A stretch of DNA of 64,000 nt, taken from NCBI GenBank assembly GCA_030998015.1, contig JARWMV010000236.1, forward strand, positions 124,001-188,000, read 5' to 3'. This DNA comes from Ceratorhiza oryzae-sativae (lineage: Eukaryota; Basidiomycota; Agaricomycetes; Cantharellales; Ceratobasidiaceae). The notes below the pieces were generated by a model. The model had not been told where the DNA came from and did no database searches. It was given only the letters and a program-made list of their open reading frames with translations. Position 1 is the stretch's first letter, and each line of letters opens with the position of its first letter. Both the position numbers and the translations under genes were made by a program. Of the stretch, positions 29,690-40,744 are shown one piece after another.

Positions 29690-30240
29690 GTGGGACTCTT
29701 GGATCAGCTTCTGCACAACATCCTGTCACTGTTGAGCTGACAACCTGGTTCCGACCATATGCATTAGCACCAGACCTCTGTTGGGCTGTGCCGGTGACCC
29801 CGTGCTAGTCAACGGTACACTGGAGCGTGGACTGTTGCTACAGGACTAAAGAAAACAAGCCATCTATCTATGAAAAGAAAAACCTAAGACAGCGGGCAAT
29901 TCTGTTACACAGGTTCACCATATTGTTTCAAAGTTTGGACACAGGCCCGGTTACCCTGCTTTTCTCAACCATCAAGATGTCCCGAGGCTTTGGCAGCGAG
30001 TCCGCCACGTTACTCATTCAACAGGGGTACGTTTCATTTACTACTGAGTGCCGTATCATGTATCGAATTATATACCTTAGGTTCGGATATTGCACGTGAG
30101 CTTAAAATTGTTGTGCACACAAGCATCTCAAAACCGACGAAATTAGAATTGCTCACCGATGGCTGTGCACTTACAAACATCTCCACGATTACTTTGTGGA
30201 TGGCAAAGTGCCGCCAAATGGAACCCACTGCACCCCAGAG
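29690..30240 (+). pseudogene. Relic of a TAP-like alpha/beta-hydrolase (C-terminal part)
   Basis: Short pieces in different frames match the C-terminal part of secreted TAP-like (tripeptidyl aminopeptidase) hydrolases of fungi. These are RYTGAWTVATGLKKTSH (about 29810-29865), DTGPVTLLFSTIKMSRGFG with ESATLLIQQG (about 29938-30030), an intron-like GTACGT..TTAG, then WLCTYKHLHDYFVDGKVPPN with GTHC (about 30160-30235). The order is right, but stops and frame changes separate the pieces and no N-terminal or nucleophile region is present. It is therefore a decayed 3' fragment, not a working gene. Confidence 0.65.
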
Positions 30241-30711
30241 TATGTTTACCGTCACCAACACCTAGCAATATTTTCTGAGAGTAGTTACCTCCGGATCCGG
30301 TTTCATATACCCAACCAACAATACCACATGCCTGTTGGTATAAAATATACTGATAGCGAAGAATGTTCGAGACAAAGGAAGAAGTCACGAAGTCTATTTA
30401 AACAAGTCTTTCGAATCCTTCGGTCGGGGACTGTAGAGACGTCGTTAAACTCCTGCCCAGACACTTGGAACAAATGAAAAAAGATGGCCTTGGCGCTTGG
30501 AAATTGAGTTAGCGAACCCATAGACACTCTTGAATCGAAAGTAGGAGTGAACGTTAGTCGCAAGTAGAGGACAACAGTGATAAATTTCATCAGAAACATG
30601 GAATCTACATGCAGCGAGAAGCAGATCCGATTTAGTCTTCATTCAACCTATCCAAAACCAAACAAGATTAGCCTCATGAACCAAAGGAATTGATGCATAT
30701 ATGCATACCAT
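30241..30711. other. Intergenic, nothing recognised
   Basis: This spacer lies between the hydrolase relic and the 3' end of the GH7 gene. No coding signal is seen. Confidence 0.5.
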
Positions 30712-32143
30712 TTAAGCGGTGCCAGAGTAGGTCGAGCCGATGTCACCGAACTTGATGTTGGAGTAGACGACCTGCGAGTTCGGCACAGAGTTCTCAATGT
30801 CGGATGGAACACCAGAGGTAGTCGCGCAGGTTCCGCGGGCGACACCGGGCTGGCTGGCGGGCCTGTCGGTCGGGTAGTTGGAGTCGAGCCAGAGCATGTT
30901 GGCGGTGTGGTCGTCCCAGATACTAAGGACCAGAACCATGCCGGCGTCGAATGCCTTGCTCATCTTCGAGAAGCCGCCCTTCTGCGAGAAAGTGTTGGTG
31001 TCGCTGAACGCGGTCTTCTGGGCAGAGCAGAACGCATCAGAGACGGAATCGTAGGTGGACATGCCAGAGATGTTGGTCTTGGAGTTGGCGACGACCTTGC
31101 CGTTCTGGACATAGAGGCGGCGGATCTCCTTGAGGTTGCCGCTGGCAGTGCCGCTGTCGGTGATGAACTGAGTAACGACGGTGATCTTCTTGGTGGTATC
31201 AATGGTGAAGCTCGAACCAGGGCCGTAGAAGTTCTTGACACCCATACGGTACGAGTTGAAGTCGCATCCAGCCTGGTCGCAAGTGCTGGTGCAGGCACTG
31301 CCGGTGGAGTCGCAGCGGGTCTGGCCCGTGGAAGAGCACGGGTGGGGCGTGTAGGCAGTGGAGATGGAGTTGGCCTCCCAGACGTCCATCTCGTCGCAGC
31401 AGGTTCCGTAGCGACCCGTGCCGGAGTTGGCGTCGTTGGACGAGCCAGTCCAGTTGAGGACGTTTGCCTGAGCAATAGACGAACGTTAGTAACTCGTAAC
31501 GAAAGGCAACCGTGTGGAGTCTTACCTCGCCGTTGATGAACTTGATATCACGAGGGCACTGAGCGTCGCAGTAGCCGGTTCCGTACTTGGCGCCAGCCTT
31601 GTTGTTGGAGTACTTGGACATGCCACCATCGGCGTCCATGGCTGCGAAGTAGAGAGCGCCGTTGAGGCCACAGGGCAGCTTGCTGACGTCGACGTCGAAC
31701 GTGAACTCCTGGTTCTTGACCTTGAACATCTGGTAGGCGGTATCGCTCGCGAGGAGGTAGACGCGAGAACCGATGTTCTTGCCGCTGGAGTTGTTGGTAA
31801 CGAACTTCATGGTAAGCGAGTTACCGCTGGCCTGAATACCGTATGTGCCCGAGTAGTCGGCGCCATCGAGAGCACACCCTTGAGCGCACTTGACTGGGTC
31901 GGAGCAGAGCGACGAGTCCCATTTCTGGCCGGTGTAGCAGTTGGTGTAGCCCGTGGTGGTATGGACCCAGCGCCAGTTGGCGTCGAGGACGATCTTGCCG
32001 TTGGATTGAGTGGTGCATCCTCCGGACTTGGTGCACTTTTGCCAGGTCAGCGTGGGGTGGTTCTCGGCGGTGTTGGTCCCGACTTGTTGGCCGCTGACGG
32101 CCGAGAGGAGACCAAGAGAGAACAAGAAGATAGCGGAGTTCAT
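30712..32143 (-). CDS. GH7 cellobiohydrolase (secreted)
   Basis: Secreted glycoside hydrolase family 7 enzyme that cleaves cellulose with retention of configuration. Two exons, 32143-31526 and 31467-30712, give 457 residues. A signal peptide of about 18 residues ([18 protein letters not shown]) precedes the typical mature start with Gln. Family marks are [62 protein letters not shown] and the catalytic EMDVWE, giving Glu232, Asp234 and Glu237. Late blocks are [20 protein letters not shown] and [15 protein letters not shown]. The protein ends right after the catalytic domain, with no linker or CBM1. Codon use is strongly biased to C/G third positions, unlike most neighbours, as in highly expressed genes. 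This bias also opens long antisense ORFs. Confidence 0.95.
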
Positions 32144-32201
32144 GCTGAGCAGTGGTTAACGAGCTGTAGACCGATGCTGTATGCTGCTCTCAAGGCATAG
32201 T

Positions 32202-32208
32202 TTTTATA
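32202..32208 (-). promoter_or_regulatory. TATA box of GH7 gene
   Basis: On the minus strand TATAAAA lies about 60 bases upstream of the GH7 start codon. Confidence 0.6.
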
Positions 32209-33861
32209 GAATGTTACACGGACAAAGTCCGGTGAGAGGTAACCGGTACGTCCGCAGTACCCAGCCTCGGACCATCTCATGTGCCCCAAGCAAAGCGTCT
32301 CCCAAGTTTCTTTTCTGTCTTCGAATAAGCCAAATTCATGCTATTATTGACCGAAGCATCTCCAAGACTTGCAAGCGGCGCAGGCCAAGCCGAGGTAGAG
32401 CCGCCAGCAGTGGGTAGAGAACGACACTGTCATCCGCCCTCGTAAGTGTGTCAAGGCAGAATGCGAACGGAGTGGGTCCGGGCCGCTTCTTTTAGGTCAG
32501 GTGGTTTTTGACCGGTTGGGAGGAAGCGAAAGAAGATCAGTCCATGGCGAAGATCAAACGAGATGCAGTGGGGAAACTGAGTGGAAACTGATTCAGGCGA
32601 GGTCAGTTCTCAAGTTCTGTCCCAATATGGTAAAGGCACTGGCCTATGATGACACGTAGCTGCGTGTAACAAAAAAACCAAGTCTTGAAAAAAAAAAAAG
32701 TGTAATAATCCATTCGCGGGGCCCTTGTGAATGCAAATAGCCGTTTGGGCATTCGTACAATGGTGCCGATCGATAGAGCCAACCCATTAATCAGATGGAT
32801 TCCAACGCGTGATCAATCTGGAATAAGGGCCAAGCCTTTTCCGACAAGTTGATCCGCACATCTAGGAACTCTGAGTTCGTGCTATCTTTTTTTGGCATCT
32901 CGGGCTACGCCAAGCCTCGGTTGATCCAACTCCCCAGGAAAAATTCTTAGCCTCGGTGGGTCCTGGTCGCCTGACTCGGTTGCAACCTTGACCGTGAAAA
33001 TGTTCGGATCACTGACAAAACACGGGGGAGCCGTGCATAAGAAGCAAGCCATGCGGTGGTAAAAAATGACTGATTTCCAGTAGGAACGCTTGCCGATGGA
33101 CCGAGGAGGTATATGCGGTGCTGACGGTCTGAGCGGGCCGGGGGTTGGCGAAGCACGGGGTAATAGTGTAGAAAACACGGGTTATTCAAGGTAGAAGGTA
33201 GCTGAAAGGCACTTCTCCTCAGCTTAGCGCAGGTTCGAGGGCGAACGTTCTGAGACGAGGGCACCAGAGTTTTATTCATCGTGATAACGAAACAAACTGT
33301 GTGAGTGAATAGTTTGTGTTTACTGATAGTCTGAGACAACAGGCTCATTGTATTTTTTTTTTAGTAGGCATCCCGGTGATTAGAACATTTTTGAATGGAA
33401 TGCATTAAGCGAGTGCAGTGGTCAGTACAACAACGAGGCATGGGTTAATTCCGAATTGGCCAAATATGTTACAACAATTGCGCCACCAACGCATGTATGC
33501 GATTTCTGAGTGAAACTTGTGGTGTGACATGTGTATCTATTTATGCACTTGTCCTCGATTCTTCTCAGATTTACACCCGGTACATCACCCCGTAGGCTGA
33601 ACTGACGAACAAAGACAGTGGATTATAAACCCGGCCATCGCCAGAACACGTGTATAAAGATAGCTGCCGATATGAGGTAACCAGTCTTGGTGAATCACTT
33701 TACAATCCTTGATACTGGCCAGGAACCCCGGATGGAATGGCTAACATATTCAATCCATAACGAAAATGAAACAACACGATCAAACATCAGTCCGACCTTC
33801 CATCCATCACATCAGACAACCGCAGCACGCCTTGAAGCCAAAAATATCGCCTTCAGTCTCT
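32209..33861. other. Upstream region of GH7 gene; no other gene seen
   Basis: About 1.6 kb without a supported gene. Homopolymer tracts of A (near 32687-32699) and T (near 33353-33362) occur. The ORF at 32947-33348 (-) has no recognisable motif. The part next to 32208 probably carries the regulatory sites of the cellulase gene, but I did not identify specific ones with confidence. Confidence 0.45.
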
Positions 33862-34908
33862 TCATGAGCTTCTGGCCAACGGTATTCTTGGCCATATTCC
33901 AGACACTTCAGTACTCTCCTCCGAACCCTCGCTGGAATCCCAAGCCCCATTCCCATACCCCATCCGGTCATTCCAATACTCTGGATTCATCGCCGGCCCG
34001 GAACTCGAGCAACCACTTAAAAGGGGAGACCCCAGGCTAAAGTCTTCGGCAGACACACTAAACCGACTACGCCCCATCCCGAGCACCCGTCCGCCCGTCG
34101 GACGATCGACCCACCACGGCTTTCATACGCGTCTTCAAACATCGGGGTATCAATCGAACCGAAATTGATACTTTCATATCGGGGGCTGAGCGCGAGGTCT
34201 TCGAAACTCGGGCTAAAGCCTTGGACGTTTAGGCCTTGGCGTTTGACGGAGCGAGTCCTCATGCGTGGGAGGGAGCGGAACGGGTTTTCAACAGGGGCTC
34301 GAGGGATCGGCGTTGTCTGCATGGCGAGCTCCAAATTCTTCAGACACCACGCTTCGACGGCCGAGCGAAGTTTGGGGATAGAGAGATCGAGGAGCTTGTA
34401 GGCTTCTGGTAAGCTATTATAGATCTCCTTGTGTTCGTAATGCTGAAATTACACGTTGAGCATTTCACCCTTGACATAGGCTCGGATACATACAGCCAAG
34501 TGCCCTACCAAGGGCTTCACGATTGCCAATAACAATGCGTGAGCCTCCTGAGCCACAGACCTCCATCAACTAGGATCTTCTCCCAGAGATTTGAGAAACT
34601 TACAATGTACCCAAAATCGCCCTCTTTCGGCTCTCTTACGAACTCGTATCTCCCAGCCAATTTGGCGAGCTGCGAATGAAATATACGAGCCTTGCCGTAC
34701 ACGTCCCGAGACATCGCAATCCTCATGCGCTGCAGATCCTGGTGTTTCATCAAGTTCTACGTTCAGCCCTACGGCGAACTCAAAGGTTTGTACTCACATA
34801 AGATGCCGCAAGATCTAGGACAAGCTCGACAGCTAATCGCTCCTTTTCTCCAATCCGCTGGAATGTGGACAGGAGGAGATAGGTTATAAATGTTGCGTTG
34901 TAGACCAT
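33862..34908 (-). CDS. Hypothetical protein, helical N-terminal half, disordered tail
   Basis: I do not recognise this gene. Four exons join with ordinary introns: the first starts at ATG 34908 (VYNATFITYLLLSTF), followed by DLQRMRIAMSRDVYGKARIF, EAHALLLAIVKPLVGHLA, and a long last exon with HYEHKEIYNSLPEAYKLLDL and AVEAWCLKNLELAMQT. The first 140 residues look alpha-helical. The rest is rich in Ser, Pro, Arg and Gly and probably disordered. An in-frame ATG at 35052 could add 48 residues. Near 34105 the frame must change to read on to the stop at 33862; without the change the protein ends at 34017. No signal peptide or certain membrane span. Confidence 0.55.
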
Positions 34909-35395
34909 GTTGTGTTTAAAGAGAGTAAAGTTTTTATCGTGTCGTGCCGTAATTTTTGTCGTGAAAGGAGAGTGTGGTAAGGACCGAGGGGGGTGAGTGG
35001 TGGGTGAGATGAAGAGTTTGGGGAAATAGGGGTGGGTCATATATCGGACCACGAGTGTTTCTGCTTAGCTCATCGACCCAGTGATCTACCACCTTGCCTG
35101 CGAGGCCGAGCATAGCAAGGTGCCTCGACTATGTACCAATGTAATCGGTTTATATAGCTCCTTTACAGTTGGTCGAGGATCCATTACGTCACGCCCCACA
35201 GTCGATCATCCTACCAAATCAAGCGCTAATGAATCAACACGATTTCATTTCCAACCAACACAAATCAAATCACGATGAAAACTTTGTTCATGATGAGGTT
35301 AAAAGAAAAGGAAAAACAGCAAAATATATACAAGCAAGACTGGGATTCAAAGGTCCGAGAGACCTATCCTTTTTACAGACAAGAGGGGACCACGA

Positions 35396-37329
35396 CTAAT
35401 CAAAAGTGACCTTGTTCCCCTTGAACTCGGCGATTCCACCTGTGCGTGCGCCTCCACCGCGCCCACCTCGCCCGCCTCGTCCACCAGCGCCACCTCTTGC
35501 GCCACGTCCACCACCACGTCCACCACGATCGCCGCCGAACCCGCCGCGGCCCCGAATCCACCACGGCCACTACGTTCACCAAATCCCCTCGTCCGCCTCT
35601 TCCTCCACCACGGCCGCCTCCACCAGATCCCCGAGGTTGCGAGTAATCTAGCCTCAAGTTACGTCCATCGAGGTCCTTGCCCTTCATAGCTTCGAAAGCC
35701 TTGGTCGCACTCGCTTGATCCGCAAACTCGACATAACCAAAGCCCTTGGGCTTGCCAGACTCTTGGTCAGTCGGAAGTCGCACATGCACAATGTCACCGA
35801 AATCGCCAAACGCAGCCCAGATAGCGTCTTCGTTTGTGGTCCATGATAGGTTGCCAATGAAGAGCGTCGTAGACGGCTCGGATTGGTTGTCCCCGAAGAC
35901 CTGGGCGCGCTTTTCGGGATTCGGTTGACGAGGGATCGAAATATCGACGTTAATCTCACGTCCGTCAATCTGCTTTCCGTTCATCTCGGACACAGCCTTT
36001 TGGGCTTCAGCAGGAGACGAGAACTCGACGTAAGCAAACCCGCGAGATTTGCCGCTGTTTCGATCCATCTGAACACGAGCAGCCACGACCGTACCACATC
36101 CAGCAAACTCGGATGAAAGCCAGTCATTATCGACGTTCCAAGAGAGGCGGCCAACAAATACGGTACTCGATTCGCCAGCGGCAGCGGGGTCGGCGTCAGT
36201 CTTGGCTTTTTTGGTAGTGGGTGTGAAGGAATCATCAGCTTTGCGCTTGCCTGAGTAGGAAACGTAGTCGTTAGCATTGAGACTGAGGCCAGGAATGGAT
36301 AGACGTACCATTGGCAGCGGCAGGCACAGCAGGGGCATCTTTCATCTCGACGTCGCCATCTCATCTTCCGAAGAGTCATCCGAGTCGCTACTAGACTCTG
36401 CAGCCTTGGTCTGAAAGAAAACGTAAACGTAAGATATAGTAATTTAATTAATAAATTTACCGCAGATTTGGCGGCCGGCGCAGCCTTGGTCACGGGCTCA
36501 TCGTCATCGGAAGAGTCAGACGAGTCGTTCGAATCGCTGCTCTCATCCTTGGCGGCAGGCTTAGAGGCTGCAGCTTTGCCGTTGGCAGCGGGTTTCGCAG
36601 CGGCAGGAGCGGCCTTGGCCTTGGGAGCCTCGTCCTCTGACGAATCCGAGTCCGAATCCGATTCGGACGAGCTCGATTCGGCTTTGGCTTTGGCTGCCGC
36701 CTTTCCGTTCGCAGCGGGCTTCGCGGCGGCTTTGGGTGGAGCAGACTTTGCAGCAGCCGCAACGGGCTTGGCCGGCTCGTCGTCCGAATCGGAATCGCTA
36801 GAGTCGCTCGAGTCGCTGTCTGCAGCGGCCGCAACTGCAGGCTTGCTTGTGGCCTTTGCATTGGGCTTTACAGCAGCGGCCTTGGGCTTCTCGTCCTCGG
36901 ATTCGGACTCAGATGACGACGAGTCGGAGCTCGATTCGGCAGGCTTGGTCGCAGCTTTCGCAGGAGCAGGTTTCTGTTAAACATAATAGATGAGTAAGGC
37001 TTTGAATATGTAGAATAGCCATTGCTTACTTGAGTGCCATTGGCCTTGGCCTTTGGAGCAGGAGCTTCGTCTTCACTCGAGTCGGACGAATCGCTCGACT
37101 CGACGGGCTTGGGTGGAGGCGGAGGCGGGGCAGCCTTTTCCTTCTACTCATATACGCTCAACAAATGAAGGCGACGAACACGATTCGCACAAACCTTGCT
37201 CGTCTTTGCTTTCGCCTTTGCCAAAATTTCGGTCGACGAAATGGGAACGGCACTGGACAACACCGGAGCGGCTTTGGACTCCTTCTTGCTGGCCTTTGCG
37301 GCTTTCGCTTCCTTGCTTCCTTTGCCCAT
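35396..37329 (-). CDS. Nucleolin / Gar2 / Nsr1-like nucleolar RNA-binding protein
   Basis: Nucleolar protein expected to act in rRNA processing. The start MGKGSKEAKAAKASKKESK is lysine-rich. It is followed by alternating acidic-serine blocks (ESSSDSSSSESESEDE, DSDSSDSSDSDSDDE) and Lys/Ala/Pro blocks, the classic nucleolin N-terminal plan. Two RRMs follow. RRM1 has VFVGRLSWNVDNDWL and GFAYVEF; RRM2 has LFIGNLSWTTNEDAIW and GFGYVEF. A C-terminal RGG region ends IAEFKGNKVTFD at TAG 35396-35398. Frame breaks occur near 36352, 35593 and 35553. Each needs one extra base, and the last two fall in G/C runs. Introns are seen near 36408-36460, 36254-36309 and in the N-terminal part. Confidence 0.88.
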
Positions 37330-38085
37330 GTCGTCGAGTGGTGAGTGCGGGTGGGGCGGGTGTGGTGTGGTGGAGAGGAAAGGCGATCAGCACAAACGAA
37401 TATTTCGGCGCTTAACTAAATTCAGGCTCCAAAATTTTGGTTTGGGACCGGCCCTAAACAAAAGCAAATATATAATAAATTTCCGTGGGATACCTGTTGG
37501 CTCCATCCACCTTCCGTGCTCCAACTATCGGCAGTTTGCATTCTGGTCCTGGTGGCGTGCGGCGCGGATGGCGGGAAAGTGGGCGCTCGATGATGAACAA
37601 ACTATCACATTATCAAGCTCAACAGTCAGATGCGCTCTCGGGCGTGTGTGTTGACCTTTCTTCTGCAATCCTGAGAGCACCGCCCGCTGTCTGCGCCATA
37701 CCCGTTGCATAAAATCAATTGGTGAGTTCTCGCTACTTTATTACTACGGGCTGGATGAAACATATCCGAATATACTCAGCGGGGGAGCCAAAGGCTCAGT
37801 CTGGAGTCTGCTCAGATACTTGACTCGTTTTGAGCTCGTGTGTCGTCATGAGTGGACTTTGGGCGTTTCCCGCGGTGACCTTTTCTTTTGTCATAGTTAT
37901 ACTGACCCGCTTGCTTAAACCCGTTTGCGCTACTCGATGACTAACCCAACTGGTTGCCAGATATCTTGTACGATGATTTCGACGCGGAGGCTGTATGCGT
38001 CCTAGATCTGTGTTGGTTACATTTATTCAATATATCCTCATTACATCCGGTGTTCCGAAGTTTATACATCTACAAAATACATATA
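37330..38085. other. Intergenic between nucleolin-like and Rab escort genes
   Basis: This stretch covers the 5' side of the nucleolin-like gene and the 3' side of the Rab escort gene. No gene is recognised in it. Confidence 0.5.
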
Positions 38086-40082
38086 TTAAAAATCATCCAG
38101 ATCTTCTTCCTCCCCAACAACTCTTGCGAAAAACTCGACTCCTCCCTCTTCTTCCTTCTTCCCGACAACCTCCCAAAACACATTCTCAGCTTCCCGTACA
38201 GCAGCATCTGCTCCCTCTGTCAGGTGCATCGAAGTGTACTCTGCTCTGGCCTCAGAGCCTCCGGGGGTAGGTGCGTCAGCATCTGCTTTCCGAACGACAA
38301 CCTTCGATACCTCTGGCTCTCTATAAAATAACTCGAGATGCACTTCGGGTCGAGGGTACATGCATCGAGCACGGCGTTGACATAGGGCGCGAGGTGGTCT
38401 TTCGGAGATTCGTCCGTCGAAGACGTTTGAGCCGCAAAGTACAAGATGGCTGGATGTCCCCAACACCAATTAGTTCAAGCAAATCATAAAGTGAAATCAA
38501 CAACACACATTTTCCATCTGGACAGCTCATAGTCGCACTCCCATTCACCAACACAGTCACAACTCCTTCAGATCCAAGTGCAGAACCAGGTGGGAAAACG
38601 AGCAAGGTTTCGTCCAGTCTGGGAGGTTCCGTCTCGCGCTCTTGCCCTTCCTCTCCTTCCGCCGGGTCCGGCTCGGAGCCTGCCCTCGACCCCATGTCGA
38701 ACGAGAACGTCCGAGGCGAGTCGATAACCAGTATTCCTCGTACAGTGCGAGTGTATTTTATCTCCCCCTCCGCTTCCCGGCCACTCAGAACTCTATCCAG
38801 CCAGTCTTCAGGTCCCACCAAAGTGCTAGCTGTGAATGGCGCAGCAAATCCCTCGAGCTGGATACGGAATAGAGGGCCAGCCGGAGGCGCAGGGGCGGTC
38901 GGATTTGACTGATCGACCGTAGACTGATCGTCTTTGGGGAAAGCGGGTTCGGCCAGGGCTGATGCCTCCACTGGGGGCGCATCTACACCCTCGGTTCCGT
39001 ACCCCTCGAATGTTGCCGGCGGGTGATACGTCGGAACAGCCTCTCCGCTCGCGGTTATTCTCGTTCGATGAGTCATCTCGCTCGTCGTGTGCACCTTTTC
39101 CTCACCCTGGTTCTCGTCCCTCGTGACACTGGCCACCTTGCGCCCGAGAACGTATGTCCCGCCCCTCACAGCACATGTCCTACAGAACCCCTGAGCAAGT
39201 TCACCCGCCCCTCCGTAATGTCCGATTAGGAATGGAGAAGGCCCGTACCGACCGGTAGACCTGAGGTAGGAGCGGGTACGAACGAGAGCGGGCAATGTTG
39301 GATCTGACGAAATTGTCGGCCAGGAAAACGGAGACAAAGCGATGATGAGCAAACCTTTTGGGGAGGTACAGAATGCTACAGCATAGGCTAATGCTTCTGC
39401 TAGATCTGTCGAAAGTCCAAACGGACCACGAAGAAATTCGAGCAACGGGGTTTGCTCATGACCTGGTTACCTCAATCGTGTCAGGCTACGCACACGATGA
39501 TAACGGGATAAATAAAAATAACAACACACCACTCAGCTCAACAGACCCCTCAAACTCCCCCGACGCGAACATCAAAAACTTGATCAGTCGTCTCTTCTGG
39601 ACAAGACTGATGCTCCGATCCTTGAACACATCCTGCTTACTCGCCGGAACGCTTTTGAATCCGCCAGCTTCCCCAGTGCGGACCGCGACGCGCTTGGGAA
39701 GGACAAAGCTCCCGTACCTCGCTACTCCCGAATTGACTAGCGCAGCGACAAATGGGCCTGTAGCAGGGATCAAATGGGGTACTAGTGATAGCGCGTATTG
39801 GCGTGATTTGGTGAGGAGTTCAGGAGATGGAGGAGATGCGGGCGTGAGCTTGTATTCGGCTAGGTCTGATATAGATAGGCTTGCGTGTGGGCCGCCGTAC
39901 GACGCGTGTTCGTCAATGTGGATGATGGAATATGAGGCTGCGGCCAAGGCCCTGTCCGACGCTGTGTGAGATTAAAACACCCAGTGAGATAGATTAAATA
40001 GTTACGCCGCCACGATCGACTGCGTGAGGCCGGTGCCTATAATAAGAGCTGTAAAATGGGTTTCACGAAGTTCATCCTCCAT
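38086..40082 (-). CDS. MRS6: Rab escort protein (Rab geranylgeranyltransferase component A, Mrs6-like)
   Basis: Rab escort protein presents newly made Rab GTPases to geranylgeranyltransferase II and delivers them to membranes. The start MEDELRETHFTALIIGTGLT carries the nucleotide-fold motif GTGLTQSIVAA. An intron near 39965-40008 follows, then AASYSIIHIDEHASYGG, the GDI/REP conserved region. Further marks are FVLPKRVAVRTGEAGGFKSV, FLRGPFGLSTDLAEALAYA, FLIGHYGGAGELAQGFCR and GGTYVLGRKV, a strong GDI-family block. An acidic, proline-rich insert near 38880-39060 separates it from the C-terminal domain, as in REPs rather than GDIs. The frame shifts once near 38330 to reach EEEDLDDF and TAA 38086, and the first splice junction also needs a one-base correction. 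A CACGTG at 40160-40165 lies 78 bases upstream. Confidence 0.85.
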
Positions 40083-40744
40083 GGTGATGGGTGAGTGATC
40101 ACAGACAGGCGCTCGGCGATCAGGGGACTGAGTAGCCTCAACTCAATCCGAGCTCCAGTCACGTGTCAAACCAAAAATACATCCAGCTTATTCCTCCCCG
40201 CTCAAAAGATTTGACCTGTTATCGACATGTATCCCGGCTCAATCCTTGATTATATATTTAATTTTGATGTTCTAATGAACAGCTTCCCTTTTGTGAATAG
40301 AACTAGCTTGCATGCCGAATATTCCACCTCCAGCCGTTCCACTCCGATAGTTGATTGCCACATACCCAAGCACTTAATAATGGTTGGATAAGCCTAGTGA
40401 CGTTGCATCTATCCCTTGTGGGTCGGGGAAAGTTGATTCTACCGCTTTAGAACCAACTTGATGAATATGCGGACCTTGAGCGCTGCTGGAGTGTGAGCAG
40501 GGTGGTGATCTTTGCCGACATCTCAGAGCCCATCCTATCACTCTAGATATCATAGAGTCTTTGCATATATTCTTCATATTACAGATTACACATTCCATCA
40601 CGCCCTTGACTCCTAACACTCTACTGTTCAACAAACGCAATACGAAGGTTCACATTCAGCCGCACGGTGTAGAAGCTCCCTTGACCGCTACTGCGATGTG
40701 GGCCACCCATATTTGAGCCTCCAAATCTCAAGGCCGGATCGCCT
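40083..40744. other. Intergenic, Rab escort / kinase
   Basis: No gene is seen in 660 bases. It contains the Rab escort promoter with its CACGTG. The ORF at 40374-40640 (-) has no recognisable motif. Confidence 0.5.

Noticed and set aside
30907..32200. Two long ORFs (209 and 228 codons) on the + strand
   Set aside because: They lie exactly opposite the GH7 gene. Their Gly/Val/Ala-rich content is explained by the third-base bias of that gene, so they are shadows.
32947..33348. A 133-codon minus-strand ORF upstream of the GH7 gene
   Set aside because: It has irregular composition, no domain and no splice context. It is probably chance within the promoter region.
36468..36980. A 170-codon Ser/Ala-rich ORF on the + strand
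   Set aside because: It is the mirror of the acidic-serine and Ala/Lys repeats of the nucleolin-like gene on the other strand.
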